64,000 nucleotides of DNA from Rhyacichthys aspro (lineage: Eukaryota; Chordata; Actinopteri; Gobiiformes; Rhyacichthyidae). A model generated the notes under the pieces. That model saw only the letters and a list, made by a program, of their open reading frames with translations. It was not told where the DNA came from and did not search any database. This document shows positions 31,126-44,596 of this stretch, one piece after another (position 1 is the stretch's first letter; every line of letters starts with the position of its first letter). Location of the stretch: positions 16,721,932 to 16,785,931 of the forward strand of contig CM072170.1 in NCBI GenBank assembly GCA_036850595.1, read 5' to 3'. The position numbers and the translations under genes are program-made.

Positions 31126-34100
31126 AATCTGTGTAACTCTTTACATTTGGTGACATGGTTTGATTTGAACTTACTCTTCTAAAATTGTGCTTTCTCTTTT
31201 ATAAATATATCACAAAACAATGAGAAACACTAAACAGTTTTGAGGCCATACTGACTTTTCAGAGATTTGGGTCTGTTTTGTTTAGAGAAATGCTTTTTTC
31301 ATTCAAGAATTGGGCAGTGAATGAGAAAAAGTGTAATCAGAAAATAAATAAATTTTTAAAAAGGGGAGTTAGAGGGTGAGGTTTTATCACCAGTCATAGA
31401 TGTAATTAATAGAATAATATGCAGTAAGTATTTACATTTTTTAACATTTTGGTCACAAATTTTAACATGTATAGATATTATCAAATGTCTTTTACATATT
31501 TTATTTTATTATATTAGTATTATATATTACATATTTCAAGATGTTAGAAGTAACCGTCTTTACGTCTTTTTATTTTTATGAAATCACATAATCAATAGTA
31601 AAAACAATATATATTATGGCAATGGTATATGGGTCATTATGACTGTCCATAGCTGAAGTAGGAAAATGTCAATACATTTTCTTTGTGGTTAGTTTGTGAA
31701 TTTGAAGGTAGCAGCCGTGTTATTTTACATTTTTCTACAGCCTGAAAAGATACAATAACATTTTCTTGTTCTTTTTTGATCATATGCAATTTTTTGTTTG
31801 CATTTCATAGTAAAGATGAACCAATAACGGTCATAATAACAGTCAATTACAAGGATATTCTGACACCACTTCCAATTATTTCCCAATTTGATGAATCATT
31901 AAACCTGACTCAACAGCAGAATACAATAGTGACTGAAATAGATCCATTGAAAAGCCTGTGTCTCAGAAAGAAGGTCAAACTGCAATATGCACTCACAGTC
32001 TACGCTATGACAGCTCAAAGGAAGAATTCTGTCTCTTACCATGGTTAAGTCCTCTTCTCTCATCAGCTGTAACTGTTTTCTTAGCAAACAGTCACATTAT
32101 GGTAGCAGCGGTAGAGAGGCTGTCAAACCTGTACACTCATAAAGAACGGGAAAGTGTCTTCACAAAAACCTTTACTTCCTGAAATCCTACCCCACTCTGG
32201 CACTGGCCCAACAGGTTCAATTATTGCCTGCTCCGTTTCCTGGTCTGAATTGACTTATCTCTTTCTTGTGTGTCTACCTACAGAAAGCATGATGAAGTTG
32301 TCAGCAGACTTTTGAGGAAATTTGCAGATAAGGACACTGTAGTAAGAGGGCAGATTCTTATGCAAAGATATGCTTACAACAATATTATCTGATTTTAAAT
32401 TCTCACTTGTCAATCAAAAATCAAGTTACGTTTGAGCCTAATAATCTCAAAAATGTTTTATCTGACTATAAACCAACTTTACCTATCTCTTCTGCACGCA
32501 ATCTCTGTTTTATCTTTTTGTTGATCCAGTTTTATCCACTGGGGATTCTGAAAAACAAATATAGACACTATTGTGATTTCTGTTTATCAGGATGTCCAAT
32601 ACAGTTTTATAAAAGCCCTTCAGTTGGCCCATAATGCAGCAGTTTGTCAGAGCCATGAAAATGGCTGACAAACACACATGTCCAAGACAAATGTTCATGT
32701 AGTAGACACATGTGTAGCTGTGTTGAGTAGCTAGCATATACTGCCGACAATGTTATTAAAGATGTACAAGGAATGTTTTTGTCGACTTGGCCATGAACTG
32801 TTATTAATTTGTGACACACTTAATACCAGAGGTTTTTGTCAATGTGTGTATTTGTTAAAAGTACACTGAAGGTAAAAGAAGAAGTGGGAAAGTCCAGTAC
32901 GTTGCTCATCTACATAACTCATGATCAAAGTGAGGCCAAAATAAATCAAAATAAAACAAAAACAGCGTCCTATTGACTTTGTTCACAATGTTTACTAAAC
33001 TATAATATACACACTTATGTACTGGAGCAAAATTAATAAAAACAGTGCTTAGTCAAAATGTAACCAAAAAGCGCATGGCTAATTAGCAGTGAACATGGTG
33101 TATTACACAATATTTATGCTAAACATGAAGCTAAAGAAGCTAATGTCTTTGTCTCTTGTGACACTGAAGAGACCATAAATGGCACAAAGAAGTGAAAAAC
33201 AGTAATCAGATGGAGACAAACCAACAGACACTCAGCCGTACTGACCACTTCAAACCAAGTAACATTATAAAATATAATCACTTGTGCAATTTCTTTATTT
33301 TACATTTATAGCTGTAGCATGAGGCTACTTTAGTGACTCTGGAGTGTTGTCGCTACAAGGTAAAGTGCTAGACAGAGCTAATAGTTAATGCCTGTAGGTA
33401 TATGTTGATCATCTCCTCTTTTTTTATGAGCATACAGTACGTGGTGGAGGACAGGGGTCAGGGATATGAATTAAATAAAGTTTCATGACATATATCTCAA
33501 TATCTGTGGAGTTAAAGTGCTCCATCAAGTCTGTCAATATGGCAAAAAGCACGTAACGTTCACATTCAGTGTTTTTCCACCCAGCTCACCATTAGCCTTG
33601 GATATTTTCACCATATTACTGCTATCTCATCAAAAATATACTGTGACAAAGCTCTACGTAGTGTACTTCTAACAGGAACATTAATTTGTTGAGGAATATA
33701 TTGTTATCTACAGTATCATTGAATCTCTCTGTGGTCCTTGTGTCGGCTTGCCTTGAGTAACTGAAGCCCACTCTATTTGTCTCTTGTCTGATGTCAGATG
33801 CCCTGGTGTTGACACATATGGGGAAAAACAGAGCCATTAGAGCACTACACAGGTCGACGCTGAGTGGCTCGGCAGGTTTCACTGCACGAGGAATTTGACA
33901 CTAAGTACACTATGAACACGCTAACCTCCTGAGAAACATTTTCCACATTTTTTTTTCCAACCCGTCTGTCAACTCTGATATTCAAAACGACAGCATGGAA
34001 AGTCATTTTCCACAGACCTGTGCTGTCTTTCATTGCAATATTTGTATTAATCTGTTTGTCTTCTTCTTTTTCTTTCTGTTGGTGTTTAAATTGATTGCTC

Positions 34101-37100
34101 AGTATTTTGTGAATTTCATTTTATTGGATTATTTTGGAGCTAAATGATTCTTCACATAAGCAGCTATGTAATGCTGTAAATGGGGCCATTCAAATATTTA
34201 ATATTTATTTAATTGTCCATTTAAATTTTTGGTCCATAGAGGATACTTCCACAACATTTGCTGCAGAGCAATGGCCCAGATTGTAGATTAGAAGGCCACA
34301 TTGAAGATCTAGTGAGTGCTAAGTTCGGAGGTTGTAGAAAATGATGAACATAGAACAAAGCAGCTATATATATATTTATTTAAAAAAAATGCACGTTAAT
34401 ATTTTCTATGCAACACATACTTGCGCTGTTTGTAGTTTTTCAAATTTGTGCTTTAATCTGCTGTGGACTTCCCTGGAGGACATTTACATCAGTCTTTGCA
34501 GAAGCATCCGGCACATGAACTGTTCACACCCCTACCCTCAGGCAGAAGTCTAAACACAGCTTCACCCCAGAAACTTTTCCCAATTACCCCTTCTATATGC
34601 AGCTGGATCTGAGTAAAACATTTAGTTTCCATTGAACCTTTAAAATACAGGAATATTCTTTTAATATTAATAGTAATAATAATACATAGCAGCACTGATA
34701 ACCTGACCGTGCCTTCATCGCTCTGGTTTGAAGCAAGTTCACAGTCTCACTCAACAACTTTGTGAAGTGCTTCAGGAGCTTTTGTGACAGCTGACCCATA
34801 TTTGTTTCGCTTAGCAATGTGAAGTCCTCTGTTATTCAAGTCAAAAAAAACAAAAACAAAAAAATTCTGGTTCCTTACATTATTCAGTGTATTCTCATTC
34901 ACATTAAAATGAATAAAATGTGTCTTACAACAGCAGCTTTTTGTCAAACCTCACTCATATAAATCATATTAGTGAATAAAGACAGCAGTTTGCTCCGTGG
35001 GGCTCTGTGGTAACACTCAGGAGAGAGGGGCTGTGAAACTGATAAAAGTGTAAGCTACAAACAATTAGCTTTCCTTTAGCTCGCTGCTAACAAGAAGCTG
35101 CAATCTGAACAACAGTGGACAAAGTAGGTGTTCCCTCTCCCTGATTCACTGACCCTGCTCTGCCTTTTGCTGTTGCTGTCACTGGTCTGAGCGGTCACAG
35201 AGAGTGCATTACGTGCAGTGGGTTGTTGACAATAACAACTGAATAGTTCATAATAAAAGTAAATCTCCACACCGCTGATTTGACTCGCTCCATCTTGTCA
35301 TCTTCCCCCAGGAGCTGACGGTGTAGCACCACAGACCCATGTATTTCCGACAGTGACCAGTATCCGATCCAGCTTTTTTGTCTGGACTGGGACTAGTTTT
35401 TGATCTGAGAGCTGGTGCATCCCTAGATAGAACCATGCTATTGGATTAAATAATATTATACTTCAAGCAACATTACATAACTTCCCAGGACATGTGCCAT
35501 CAAAAAGCCACAAGAGCAATTACCCTTTCTGAAACACCCATTGGGCATTGGACACCACCCGCAGACAGCTTTTCTTTACAACAACACTACAACAAGAACA
35601 TTTGGACTGACACAGTACAACAATAAATCTTGACCACATTTTAATTAACTGGGTTTAACTTTGGGGTGTGGTGTGCTTAATAGACACGTGCCCAATGTTG
35701 CTGTGCGTAAATTACAATACAACTAAGCTATTATAACCGTTCAGTTATTCTTATACAGATCTTTTCACAGTTGATAACGATGATGCGTGCCAATAGTTTT
35801 ATAGGGCACAAAATGTCATCTTAGTTTTATTTTACCTTGATCAATAAATGTGTAACTAATGGAATGATTAACTACCCTTTATAACAGGGTCAATGAAAAG
35901 AAAAATAATCTTTAAACATCAAGTACTAAGAGCATTCTTGAAAGGAGTATGCCAGATTGTTTCACCAGGAAAGACTTCAGCATCCACAGGTGTGTAACTT
36001 TGTGGGTGAACTCTCCAAATGCATTGTGGGAAAACCTGACATCGTTGGGGATATCCACCATGTTTTTTACCTTCCTAGCAAAAAAAATCACAAATATACA
36101 AACAGAAACACACACTGTACACACTGCCCATACAACAGGAAAGGAGTAAGTAAAAAGTATGGCAGATTATGCACTTTGGCTTTGCTACATTCATCAAAAT
36201 TATACATGTACTTTTTCCTTCCTAGCAAACGAAAGCACACTGCCCATAAAACAGGAAAATCTTAAAATAAAGTCATTAAGCCCCTTCTTCCAGACTCTGA
36301 GAATGTAGTTGTTTTGTGATTCAGACCTGCTTTACCAGAGATTACAGACTATTACAGACTGCCAAACCTAGATACCAGGAAAAGCATTGGCTGTGGGAAC
36401 CATCCACCAGTAGATCTGGCTGTAGCGGTCAGATTTCCCCACACAAGTCCATCCTGAGCGTGATACTCCCAGTAGGAATTGTGAAATATTTATTCTTTCC
36501 TGGAAAAAGACACTGTTCAAGTGCAGCTAGCTAAGGGACTGTCCTCTCACCAGGACATTATTTAGTCCAGTAAAGTAGGTTTTTTTGGCATGCTGATAGG
36601 AAGAATCTGCCACCTATTACCGTTACTGTAGTGTTCACAGTCCCATGGTACTTTGTGTCAGTGGTAAGCCAAATATTGGTGCTGGCTAACAGCTGGAGAA
36701 CATTATTCAATGAGGCTGCTTATGCCTTTCTGCCATAGTTATGCTCGAATTAGTAAAATTTGTCCATTCTTCTATGGAAAGTGGAGTGCCTCAGTGCACA
36801 TTTATTGACCACATTTATTAAGCCCATAAAATGACACCTGCATGGGCTTAAGTCAAAGGTGAACACTCTCTATGGAGTTATCTTTAACAGATTATTATTG
36901 CTGCACATTTGTTCCAGACCATGAAAAGCTAATTTAACGCGTCTTGTTTGGTCTCTAGTATCTAAAGTCACTTTTATAATCGCATGTTACTTACTTTATT
37001 TCTGAGTGGATTCTCAGTAGACATACAGGAACAAGTAATGCTGTATGTACTGGCAATCTGAAATGACGTAGATGATTTGCTGAGAGTAAGCACTGGTTTT

Positions 37101-38724
37101 ACCGCATGGGTGCACATGACTGCTGTTAATTGTCCAAAAAGAGGTCAAAGGAAATGTTAAAATCCAAACTACATTTTTATGCATGCAGGTTTTTTTTTTT
37201 AAACTGTAGTCACTAATATGCCAAATCAATGACATACTGTTTTTAGAACCAGGCCAATATGAAATGCCACCCAGCCCTAAAACGATTCATAAAATGTCAC
37301 GTTCACATAAAAATGCCTCATCAACCTTGAAAATGATATTCTGTAAATAGATTGAGGTAACATGCATAAATAATGTAGTTATTTAGTTTAAAACCAAAAA
37401 ACTTAAAACTTAATGCTTTCACTTAAGTCAGCAGCAAAACACTTATCAATACAAACTCTTTACGCTTTCATAATAATTGCTTTTATAATAATACTCCAGT
37501 TTTTGGATATCATCTAATAAAAACGTGTTCTCTGTGTATTTGGCTTGGTTTTCCTCACTATCAATAAAAGACATACTTACTCAACATCCAGTCAGTGATT
37601 ATGAAGAGATAAGATTAACCTCACTAATAACAGATATATTCACTAATAGTGCATACATATATTTTCCAATCATTCACAAACAAATAATGTATGTAAACAG
37701 TGAAAAGTGTCATTGAACATAAACCTTGACCATAATGTCCTCAACATGGCTGCCAGAGGATCCATTTCGTCACCTGCATGGCTTCTTTTATCCTCTGTTA
37801 TTGTCTTTAAGCACCTTTTTTTTGGCAGGTCACACGCTCTGCTGACAATTGACTCAGGAGCTCATTGTTTTAAAAGTCCACCCACCCACCAGAGTGTAAG
37901 TGGAGACGCTCTGACCTTATAATGTGTGAGAGCAAACAGGACACAATACTGGGACTGAGCCAGCCTCCTTGGTGTTCACCTATGACCGTCTGAACTGGTG
38001 ACCCATATGCAGTGAGGAGAGAATCTGGAAGGAATGGGGTAGTTCAGGTTTAAGAAAAGCACACACAGTCTCTACATGTTTAAGAAAGAATGAAGAACAA
38101 ACACAGAAATTGACGGTTTCGCAAATTCTTGAAATAATTTACAGGTGCACACAGTTTGTTCAGTTTATTATTAACAAATGATTTACTTAATATGGACAAA
38201 TTATTCTTTGTCTTGTTATGTATAATCAGTGATGCGTGGTGTATGTGCTGAGAAGGTGAGTAAAATAAAACTCAATATATCTGGTGATAACTGGCTAAAT
38301 CAAACGGTAGCATGATGGGAGTGAGTGCATAGAATGTGCCAAAGTGCTATAGAGGAACAGGACACACCTAAAACAACATCATGTAACTTCTCACTCTGTT
38401 GAACCCTCTAAAGTTGTGGTTCCCAAACACTGGGCTGGGTTCACTTACATTTTAAAGTAGATCTGGAACCTGGAATGAGTGGAATAGACACTATGCTTAA
38501 AATAACCAAAAAACACCAAAAAGAAATAGCATTAATTAGAAGCACTACAAAGAAAGAAAACCAAAATCAGTCAGATTTACATTGTGAAATATCAGGGGAG
38601 ACATAATTTAATTAAAAATTTAAGCTTCATAATTAAAACAGACTGCACCTGATATTTTTTTGTATTTTGAGGTTGACGTTTCTATAAAGCTCAAGGCTAT
38701 TTAAAAGAATGAAACAATTATTTT
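31126..38724. other. Gene-free stretch
   Basis: AT-rich sequence between the ADGRF-type gene and tnfrsf21. Short open frames (for example 31776-32048 + and 33622-34033 -) have no recognisable domains. No RNA gene or CpG island seen. Confidence 0.5.
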
Positions 38725-38792
38725 AATGGTAAATGGCATGCATTTATATAGCCTCTCAGGCACCCAAAGCACTTTACATCATTCACATGGTA
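38725..38792. repeat. Dispersed fish repeat end
   Basis: AATGGTAAATGGCATGCATT followed by TATATAGC and CCCAAAGCACTTTACATCATT matches the end motif of a widespread fish DNA element (usual form TGGTAAATGG...TTTATATAGCGCTTT). Confidence 0.6.
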
Positions 38793-40015
38793 TAGGAGCT
38801 TAGAAGCTTGCTAACGTGTAACAAGCATCATAAGTTTACATCTTTGTTCAATGGCAATTTCAATTAAACTATGAAATGTGAAGTTTGTGAGTAGAACAGG
38901 GCCATAGCATTACGCTACTTCATTTTGATCAGGATACTTTTGCTATTTAATGTTATATACTGCCGCATGTTTCCTGAAAAAAAGTCAAAATATAAACTTT
39001 AGGATGTACTTCCCTCTAAAATGTGCCTGCCTTTAAAATTTGATTGGGCTTTTAGAAGGAGACAGGAGATCTGGACCATGGGTTTACTGTGGACACCAAG
39101 GGTTAGCCATTAGCCTTCTGTAACGCACCATTAGAACTAGGCAGGCTGTAAATGCGGAAGAATGTGAGACTACGTTGGTGAAGCTTCACAAACGGATACA
39201 GATAATGTTGGCATGATGAGTAATGACTCATAATAATGTCTGTTTACTGTTAACATTTGGTTTGGGAACAGACCTTGACCATATTCTCCAAAGTCTTACC
39301 TGGAGAGATGAAAAAACAAAATAAAACTGGTGACATGAGAGTTCAGCAGCCTTTACTTGCTACACGACTCAACTTCAGGTGCTAAAGTCTTAATGGACTT
39401 CTTGATAAGGAGACCCTTTACCACAGGTTTGTAGTTAATAATACTTACTATAAGTTCAAAACATACAAAACCTGTTGTGACCTTTCATTAACCTACAGGC
39501 ACCTAACACCAACAGTTAGATGTGACTCATATTCCATAGTCTTAAGTCCAAGTGCTTTTATTTATAACGCTTTCTTTATTACCCAAACCATAATCAGTTT
39601 TCTGTTGACATAGTATGTGCAGTATCCTTTATAAATCTGAGTAAAATTTGGCAAAAATGTATCAAATTGGTAAATGTGAGATCAAATGAAATATAAAGTT
39701 ACAGTAGAAAATGAAGATGTTTATGCTCCAGGGCAAATTATTGGATAAAAATATGTAAGTGATACTAAAGATTATGACATAACCATTACTCAGCAGCAGA
39801 GATTGTGGTAGTTGCACTTCCTGGTTCTGGTGCAAGTCACTTCACACAGACATAGCAGCCTGAGCTGATAGGAGATATGTCTTTATGTTTTAGAAACTGG
39901 CCAAGATCAAAAGTCAACATTTCAATTTCGTGTAAAAATGACTATATGCATTTTTTCTGCAGCTTATTTAAGCAGCATTATTTCTTAAATGTGGGGTGTT
40001 CCTTGGGACACTCAA

Positions 40016-40085
40016 CAGCTATGGTAGCCCTGCAGGGACATGCTGTTGCCTAAGATGAAACTGTGAGAATAGGTCTGATGGTGAT
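40016..40085. repeat. Dispersed repeat with CTGCAGGGACATGCTG core, copy 1
   Basis: Shares CAGCTATGGT.GC.CTGCAGGGACATGCTG and the later GTCTGATGGTGAT with copies at 50522-50573 and 50750-50830. Confidence 0.6.
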
Positions 40086-41026
40086 TCCACTTGAAACGAA
40101 GTATATATACATTATAAATATATCTTTTTGTGTGTGTGTGATTCTCCAGCAGTTTTATGGAGCTTTAAATGTGTTTGAAGTTTGCTGCAGTGTTTGGTGT
40201 TTGTTAAAATAGGGACAATTGGGACATGTCTGCTCAAAACTGGGTTATTTTTGTACAGATATTTGTTGGAACATTGGACAAGGAGTGTGAAAGTGGCATA
40301 TTAAGCAAAATCTCGGAACATTGTGCATGTGTTTTAGCGAAATTGCATTTTGTGGCATGTTTTCAAAGGAGTAAGTATAACTGAACTGAATTAAACAAAA
40401 AACCCACTTATATATGTTTCACTGTAACCATAATTTGTGATAATACCCATATTTTGTGAATGAGAGTGGAAGAGAGAAAATGTGTCTTTACATTTGCTGA
40501 GGCTCAAACTATGACAAAGCAACTTTTCATTTTTGTGGCTCTGGGCTTTTGAAACAGATGAAGGTGAGTAACTCCTTTTGCAAACACACTGAATACACTT
40601 TTAGTTCATTAACTGTTACATATGATGATATATGATATACATGAAACATGAACATATACAAAAAAACAGGACCTACACTGGAAGGATTGCACTAAAAAGT
40701 TGAAAATCTGTCTTTTTTTGAGTTCTTTCTTGTGACCCCGAATCATGCTAAAGCTACCTAGCGGCTAGTGCCATTGTGGACATGTCATAATAGGTAAACA
40801 AACACAAGCACAATGTCCACAGCATGCAAATGGCTCACCATTGTGCAACTATAGACCACAAGTGTGAAATAAGCATTAATTTTTTATGAAAATCTTGCAT
40901 ATTCTGTCTTAAGGCTGTGATACGAGTAAGTGAAAGTATGTGAAAAGAAATAAAATGAGAATGTTTAGGATAATATCATAGAAAGAAGAGACATTTACAA
41001 ACATAGTTATGACAAATATATTGAGC

Positions 41027-41032
41027 TTTATT
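41027..41032 (-). terminator. Candidate polyadenylation signal AATAAA
   Basis: TTTATT on the plus strand gives AATAAA on the minus strand, in the right orientation to end a transcript containing the candidate terminal exon at 41154-41235 or a long tnfrsf21 3' UTR. Confidence 0.35.
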
Positions 41033-41153
41033 TGTTGATTTAAGAGGTTAAATAGTAGTAAACATACTGGTTACACATCTGAAGTTCAATCCAGTCGTCC
41101 ACACTTACAAGCCTCAACTCCACTCTTTCAGGCTTCCTTTTCAAAACAGTAAC

Positions 41154-41235
41154 TCACACTCCATAGTTTCTGGTTTCCACGGCAACGTCATCATCATCAT
41201 CATCCACATCCCCAGTCCCTCGCTCTTCACTCGGT
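41154..41235 (-). CDS. Candidate terminal exon with acidic C-terminus
   Basis: After an acceptor (ACCGATTCCAG) the minus strand is open for 26 codons, reading PSEERGTGDVDDDDDDVAVE and TRNYGV before TGA. AATAAA lies about 120 bases downstream. The Asp run comes from a (GAT)n trinucleotide repeat. No upstream partner exon was identified between here and the tnfrsf21 stop codon. A 26-codon open run can arise by chance, so this is only a candidate. Confidence 0.2.
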
Positions 41236-41999
41236 CTGGAATCGGTTAAATAGTTATTAGGCCAACGGTGAGAGTTCACAAAGAGCACCACGTCGCTTCT
41301 ACGGCATCAGCGGTCAGCACTATGTCCATTTGTGAAATCGGCGTGAGTTTTTTAGTTTTTTTTTTTGTTTTTGGTGCTGCCTCTCAGTTTTCTTAATAAA
41401 AAAGCTGCAGGAACTGAGAGAGTACATTACTCCTCCACCGTCCATTAAGTAACACAACTTACAAGAAGTAGTATGCATACGATACGCCCCACCTGAGTCG
41501 CGCAAGTGGTCAATACATCAGAATGCCCATAAACAAAACACTTACAATGGGATGCTACAGTCAGAAATAGTTAAACATGTCATAAACATAAGAGATATTA
41601 CACAGAATAACAAATTAAACAAAATCGATTGAGGAAAAAAAAAAAAAGAAATGTCTTTTTTTTTCTCAATAATGGAAAAAATAATCAGTGCATGAGTTTG
41701 TATATCATCAGGCAATGTAGCAAAAAACAAAAAACAAAAAAAAAAATACATGTACTCACACCTCTTCAACAGCACTCTGATCAAGGTGCGAGCAGGTCGA
41801 CGTCTGAGTGTGCACGGAGACAGTTCATGTGAAAAGACCAAGCATCGCAGCCAACTTTTTACATAAACTGTTGTGGTATGTGACGCTTGAAGGCAGAGCT
41901 CAGTTTTATGACATGGGGTTCTATCAGGTAGCACTGACATTAAATATGAGCGGGGTCAGTTGGACGACCTCAGGGGCAACTTTCCAAAGCCTTGCTCCT

Positions 42000-42095
42000 A
42001 TTCATTCATTTCCAACTGTTTATCCTGTGCCATTGGAGACTGGCGCCTATTCAAGCCGCTTTGGGCCTGAGGTGTGCACACCCTGGATAAGAGTC
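42000..42095. repeat. Dispersed fish repeat fragment (diverged copy)
   Basis: Text from ATTCATTCATTTCC through GGCGCCTATTCAAGCCGCTT, TGGGCCTGAGG and ACACCCTGGATAAG matches, with many changes, the copy at 45500-45605. Confidence 0.6.
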
Positions 42096-43624
42096 AGTTA
42101 ATTGCAGGGCTAACATGTAGGGACAGACAAATGTCAAAATCGAATTGAAAGAATGTCACGACGTATTAAGTCACATTCTGGCCTCAGGGCTTTCATGTGA
42201 ACTTTATGAACTGTTTATCGAGATCCTACTGTTGCAATTCACTTAAAGGGATTTTGAGATGAATTGCAAGGTGAACTAAGTGTCAGAGGTTGAAACTACA
42301 GGCTGCCTGTCATTAACATTGGCAACAACACAGGTTTTATAAATGAAGATGAAAGCTTTGACAAAAATACCTCCAATTTATAGCCCCTCAGTCTCTTTGA
42401 ACTGTTTAGTTAACACTTGTTTGTTTTTAGTTTGTTACAGAATAAAATAATTGAATGAAGCAGTGCAAATATGTTATATTTCATTTTTTCAATGGCCTCA
42501 TTTAGAGCAATATATATATATAATAGCTTCTGTAATAGTCCTGCCTGCTTCACCAAACTGTACTTGTATATATCAACCATAAGTAATAAATCCTACCTAA
42601 TAGAGCCCCATTAAAAACTGCACAGAACTATCTGTGATGCACCAAACCAGTTCACTTCAGTCTTAGAAGAATTTAAGACAAAGCCAAATGTCTCAGTATC
42701 AGAGTATGCAAGGGTAGATATTACTATAGAGTTATATTACTTAACAGTGGATTCTGTTTATGAGACATACAGCTTTGTCTTCAGAGAAACAGTAAGTACT
42801 ATGGTGCCATCTGCTGGTCCGGCGCAGTTTCAAGTGTCAAATACTGAAAGCCAGAGATGACATGCCCCAAATGAAGGGGGACAAAGAAAAAGAAAATGAC
42901 AATGAACTGGAAAACAGTCAAGTTTAGGCACGTAACACAAGAGTCAATCCACCTCGGAACAAAAGCCTCAGTGAATATGTCTCAACTAAATATCTCCCAG
43001 GAGCCTCCGAGAACGATACCAGTGCCGTCCAAAGTTATAGCTTATTCTGAAATGTCCTTTTATTGGAGTGATTGACCTTCGATTACCCTTCAATAATTGG
43101 CACCAACAACAAAATACATCAGTACCGTCCTTGCCTGCCCGTAAAGTGTAAAGGTAAAGAAAGTGCTTGTTGTATTTTAAACTCAAAGTATATGTGGAGC
43201 TAAAGGGATCGCAATGGCAGCTGGATCAAAATGCTCCTGTAGTACCACCTTAAATGAGGCTACACGTCGTTAAGGAAACACAAGAGAATGTCTGGAGTGG
43301 ACCCTGTCGAAGCAGAAACATTGTGCGATAACGAGACAAAAGATTTGGAGTAAGGTCTGAGTGAGAATGAGGAAGTAGGCCAACACTGCACCGGAGACGT
43401 TACACTGGTGCCACGAGTCAGCGTCTGAAATATCAACCACAGAAACCCCACTTTAATCCTGGGTTTACATGGACTTGAGTCTTAACTTGCACCAGTCGTA
43501 TTTAGCGTCATTAATATCCTTGCATACATAAAAAAAGAGTAATCATATTTGTACAAGTGCATATGAGATTTTTCCAGACAGATTCAAAAAACACAACAGG
43601 AAAGGCATTAGTAAAGGTAAATGT

Positions 43625-44035
43625 GACATCTCTTTTTCTTGTGAAATGAGTTGGCAGCACTGATTGGCATGAACATGTGGCTACGAGGCTAACAAAGCTG
43701 GATTGTGAGGGATCAGACTAGGCAGAAGCTGTCCCAGTCATAAGTAGACTTCATCTCTACAGCTTATATGGGTATTGGTCTACTGAGTTAGCTTCTGTTA
43801 CAGGCTAGTGTACTAAGAATGTGAGACTAAAAGCACTGACAGCGAGAGTCCGGGTAATATTACATTTCGGAATAGTTGTCAATCATTTCTCTGTAGTCGT
43901 GTAAATTAATAATGTTTACACTAGTACCTGACATATAAGCCATTTTGAAATGATATAACATTCAAGCCATAATTGAGCATAAGTGTGAGATCTCTTTCTT
44001 TGTGAAATGAGTTGGCAGCACTGATCGGCATCAAC
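43625..44035. repeat. Local direct repeat pair
   Basis: GTGAAATGAGTTGGCAGCAC followed by TGATyGGCAT occurs near 43638-43668 and again near 43999-44030. The text AAGAATGTGAGACT also recurs near 43815 and 44079. The order is the same, which suggests an old segmental duplication of about 350 and 265 bp spacing. Confidence 0.7.
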
Positions 44036-44366
44036 TAGCCTATGGGAGATGGGATAAAACAGAAATCAGCCTGCTCTACCAAGAATGTGAGACTTTTTCT
44101 GTGCAAAAGTTGTAAGCGTAGACATCAAGAGCAAAGCTAATAATGCGTATTGCTCTACAAAGTAGGAGTACTGTTTTCTGATTGGCTGACAAGTGTGCGA
44201 CCATGCATACATGCTCCATTCTCCAAGCTAATTGTATTGAAAGATATTTTGGACACAAAGTTATGAGCCATTTGCTGAAATTGTTTTATAATAAGGTCAA
44301 ACTCAAGTCCATGTAAACACTGTGAGTCATGTGTTGTACCGGACCCTAACGTAGCCTAATGTCAGA

Positions 44367-44596
44367 CTACAACAGGTCCGGCAGGTGGCTGTAGACGGAG
44401 TCCAGCAGCGTCTGACTGGCCTCTTGGCTTTTGACTCCGGCGATCTCAAAGAGCCGGTCCAGCTTGTCCTCGGCGGCGGGGATCTCCTCGATGGTGTGGA
44501 GCTCGTCGGGGTTGAGGATGTGCAGCATGTCGTCAAAGATGGGCTGAAGGTCACATGGGTCCAGACGCACCTGCCTCAGCACAGTGTCCTTTTTCT
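44367..44596 (-). CDS. tnfrsf21: tnfrsf21 (death receptor 6), last coding exon
   Basis: Acceptor TTGCAG at 44597-44602, stop TAG at 44369-44367. It encodes the conserved cytoplasmic C-terminus: KKDTVLRQVRLDPCDLQPIF, then a helical stretch with EEIPAAEDKLDRLFEIAGVK and a final LLDSVYSHLPDLL. DR6 is a type-I TNF-receptor family member that signals through its death domain to JNK and apoptosis and acts in neurons and lymphocytes. This tail is distinctive for DR6 and nearly invariant among vertebrates as I recall it. The exon begins in phase 1 (G|AG = E), joining the exon at 45859-46123. Reading continues into a 3' UTR at lower coordinates. Confidence 0.95.

Larger units (their letters stand above)
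41236..44366 (-). other. Probable tnfrsf21 3' UTR / downstream region
   Basis: No open frame of note. Two diverged repeat fragments lie at 42000-42095 and in the 43.6/44.0-kb pair. How far the 3' UTR reaches is unknown; AATAAA is present at 43058-43063 and 41027-41032 on the minus strand. Confidence 0.35.

Noticed and set aside
41542..41940. 132-codon minus-strand frame
   Set aside because: Phe/Lys-rich because of A/T runs; no domain, and it lies in the probable 3' UTR.
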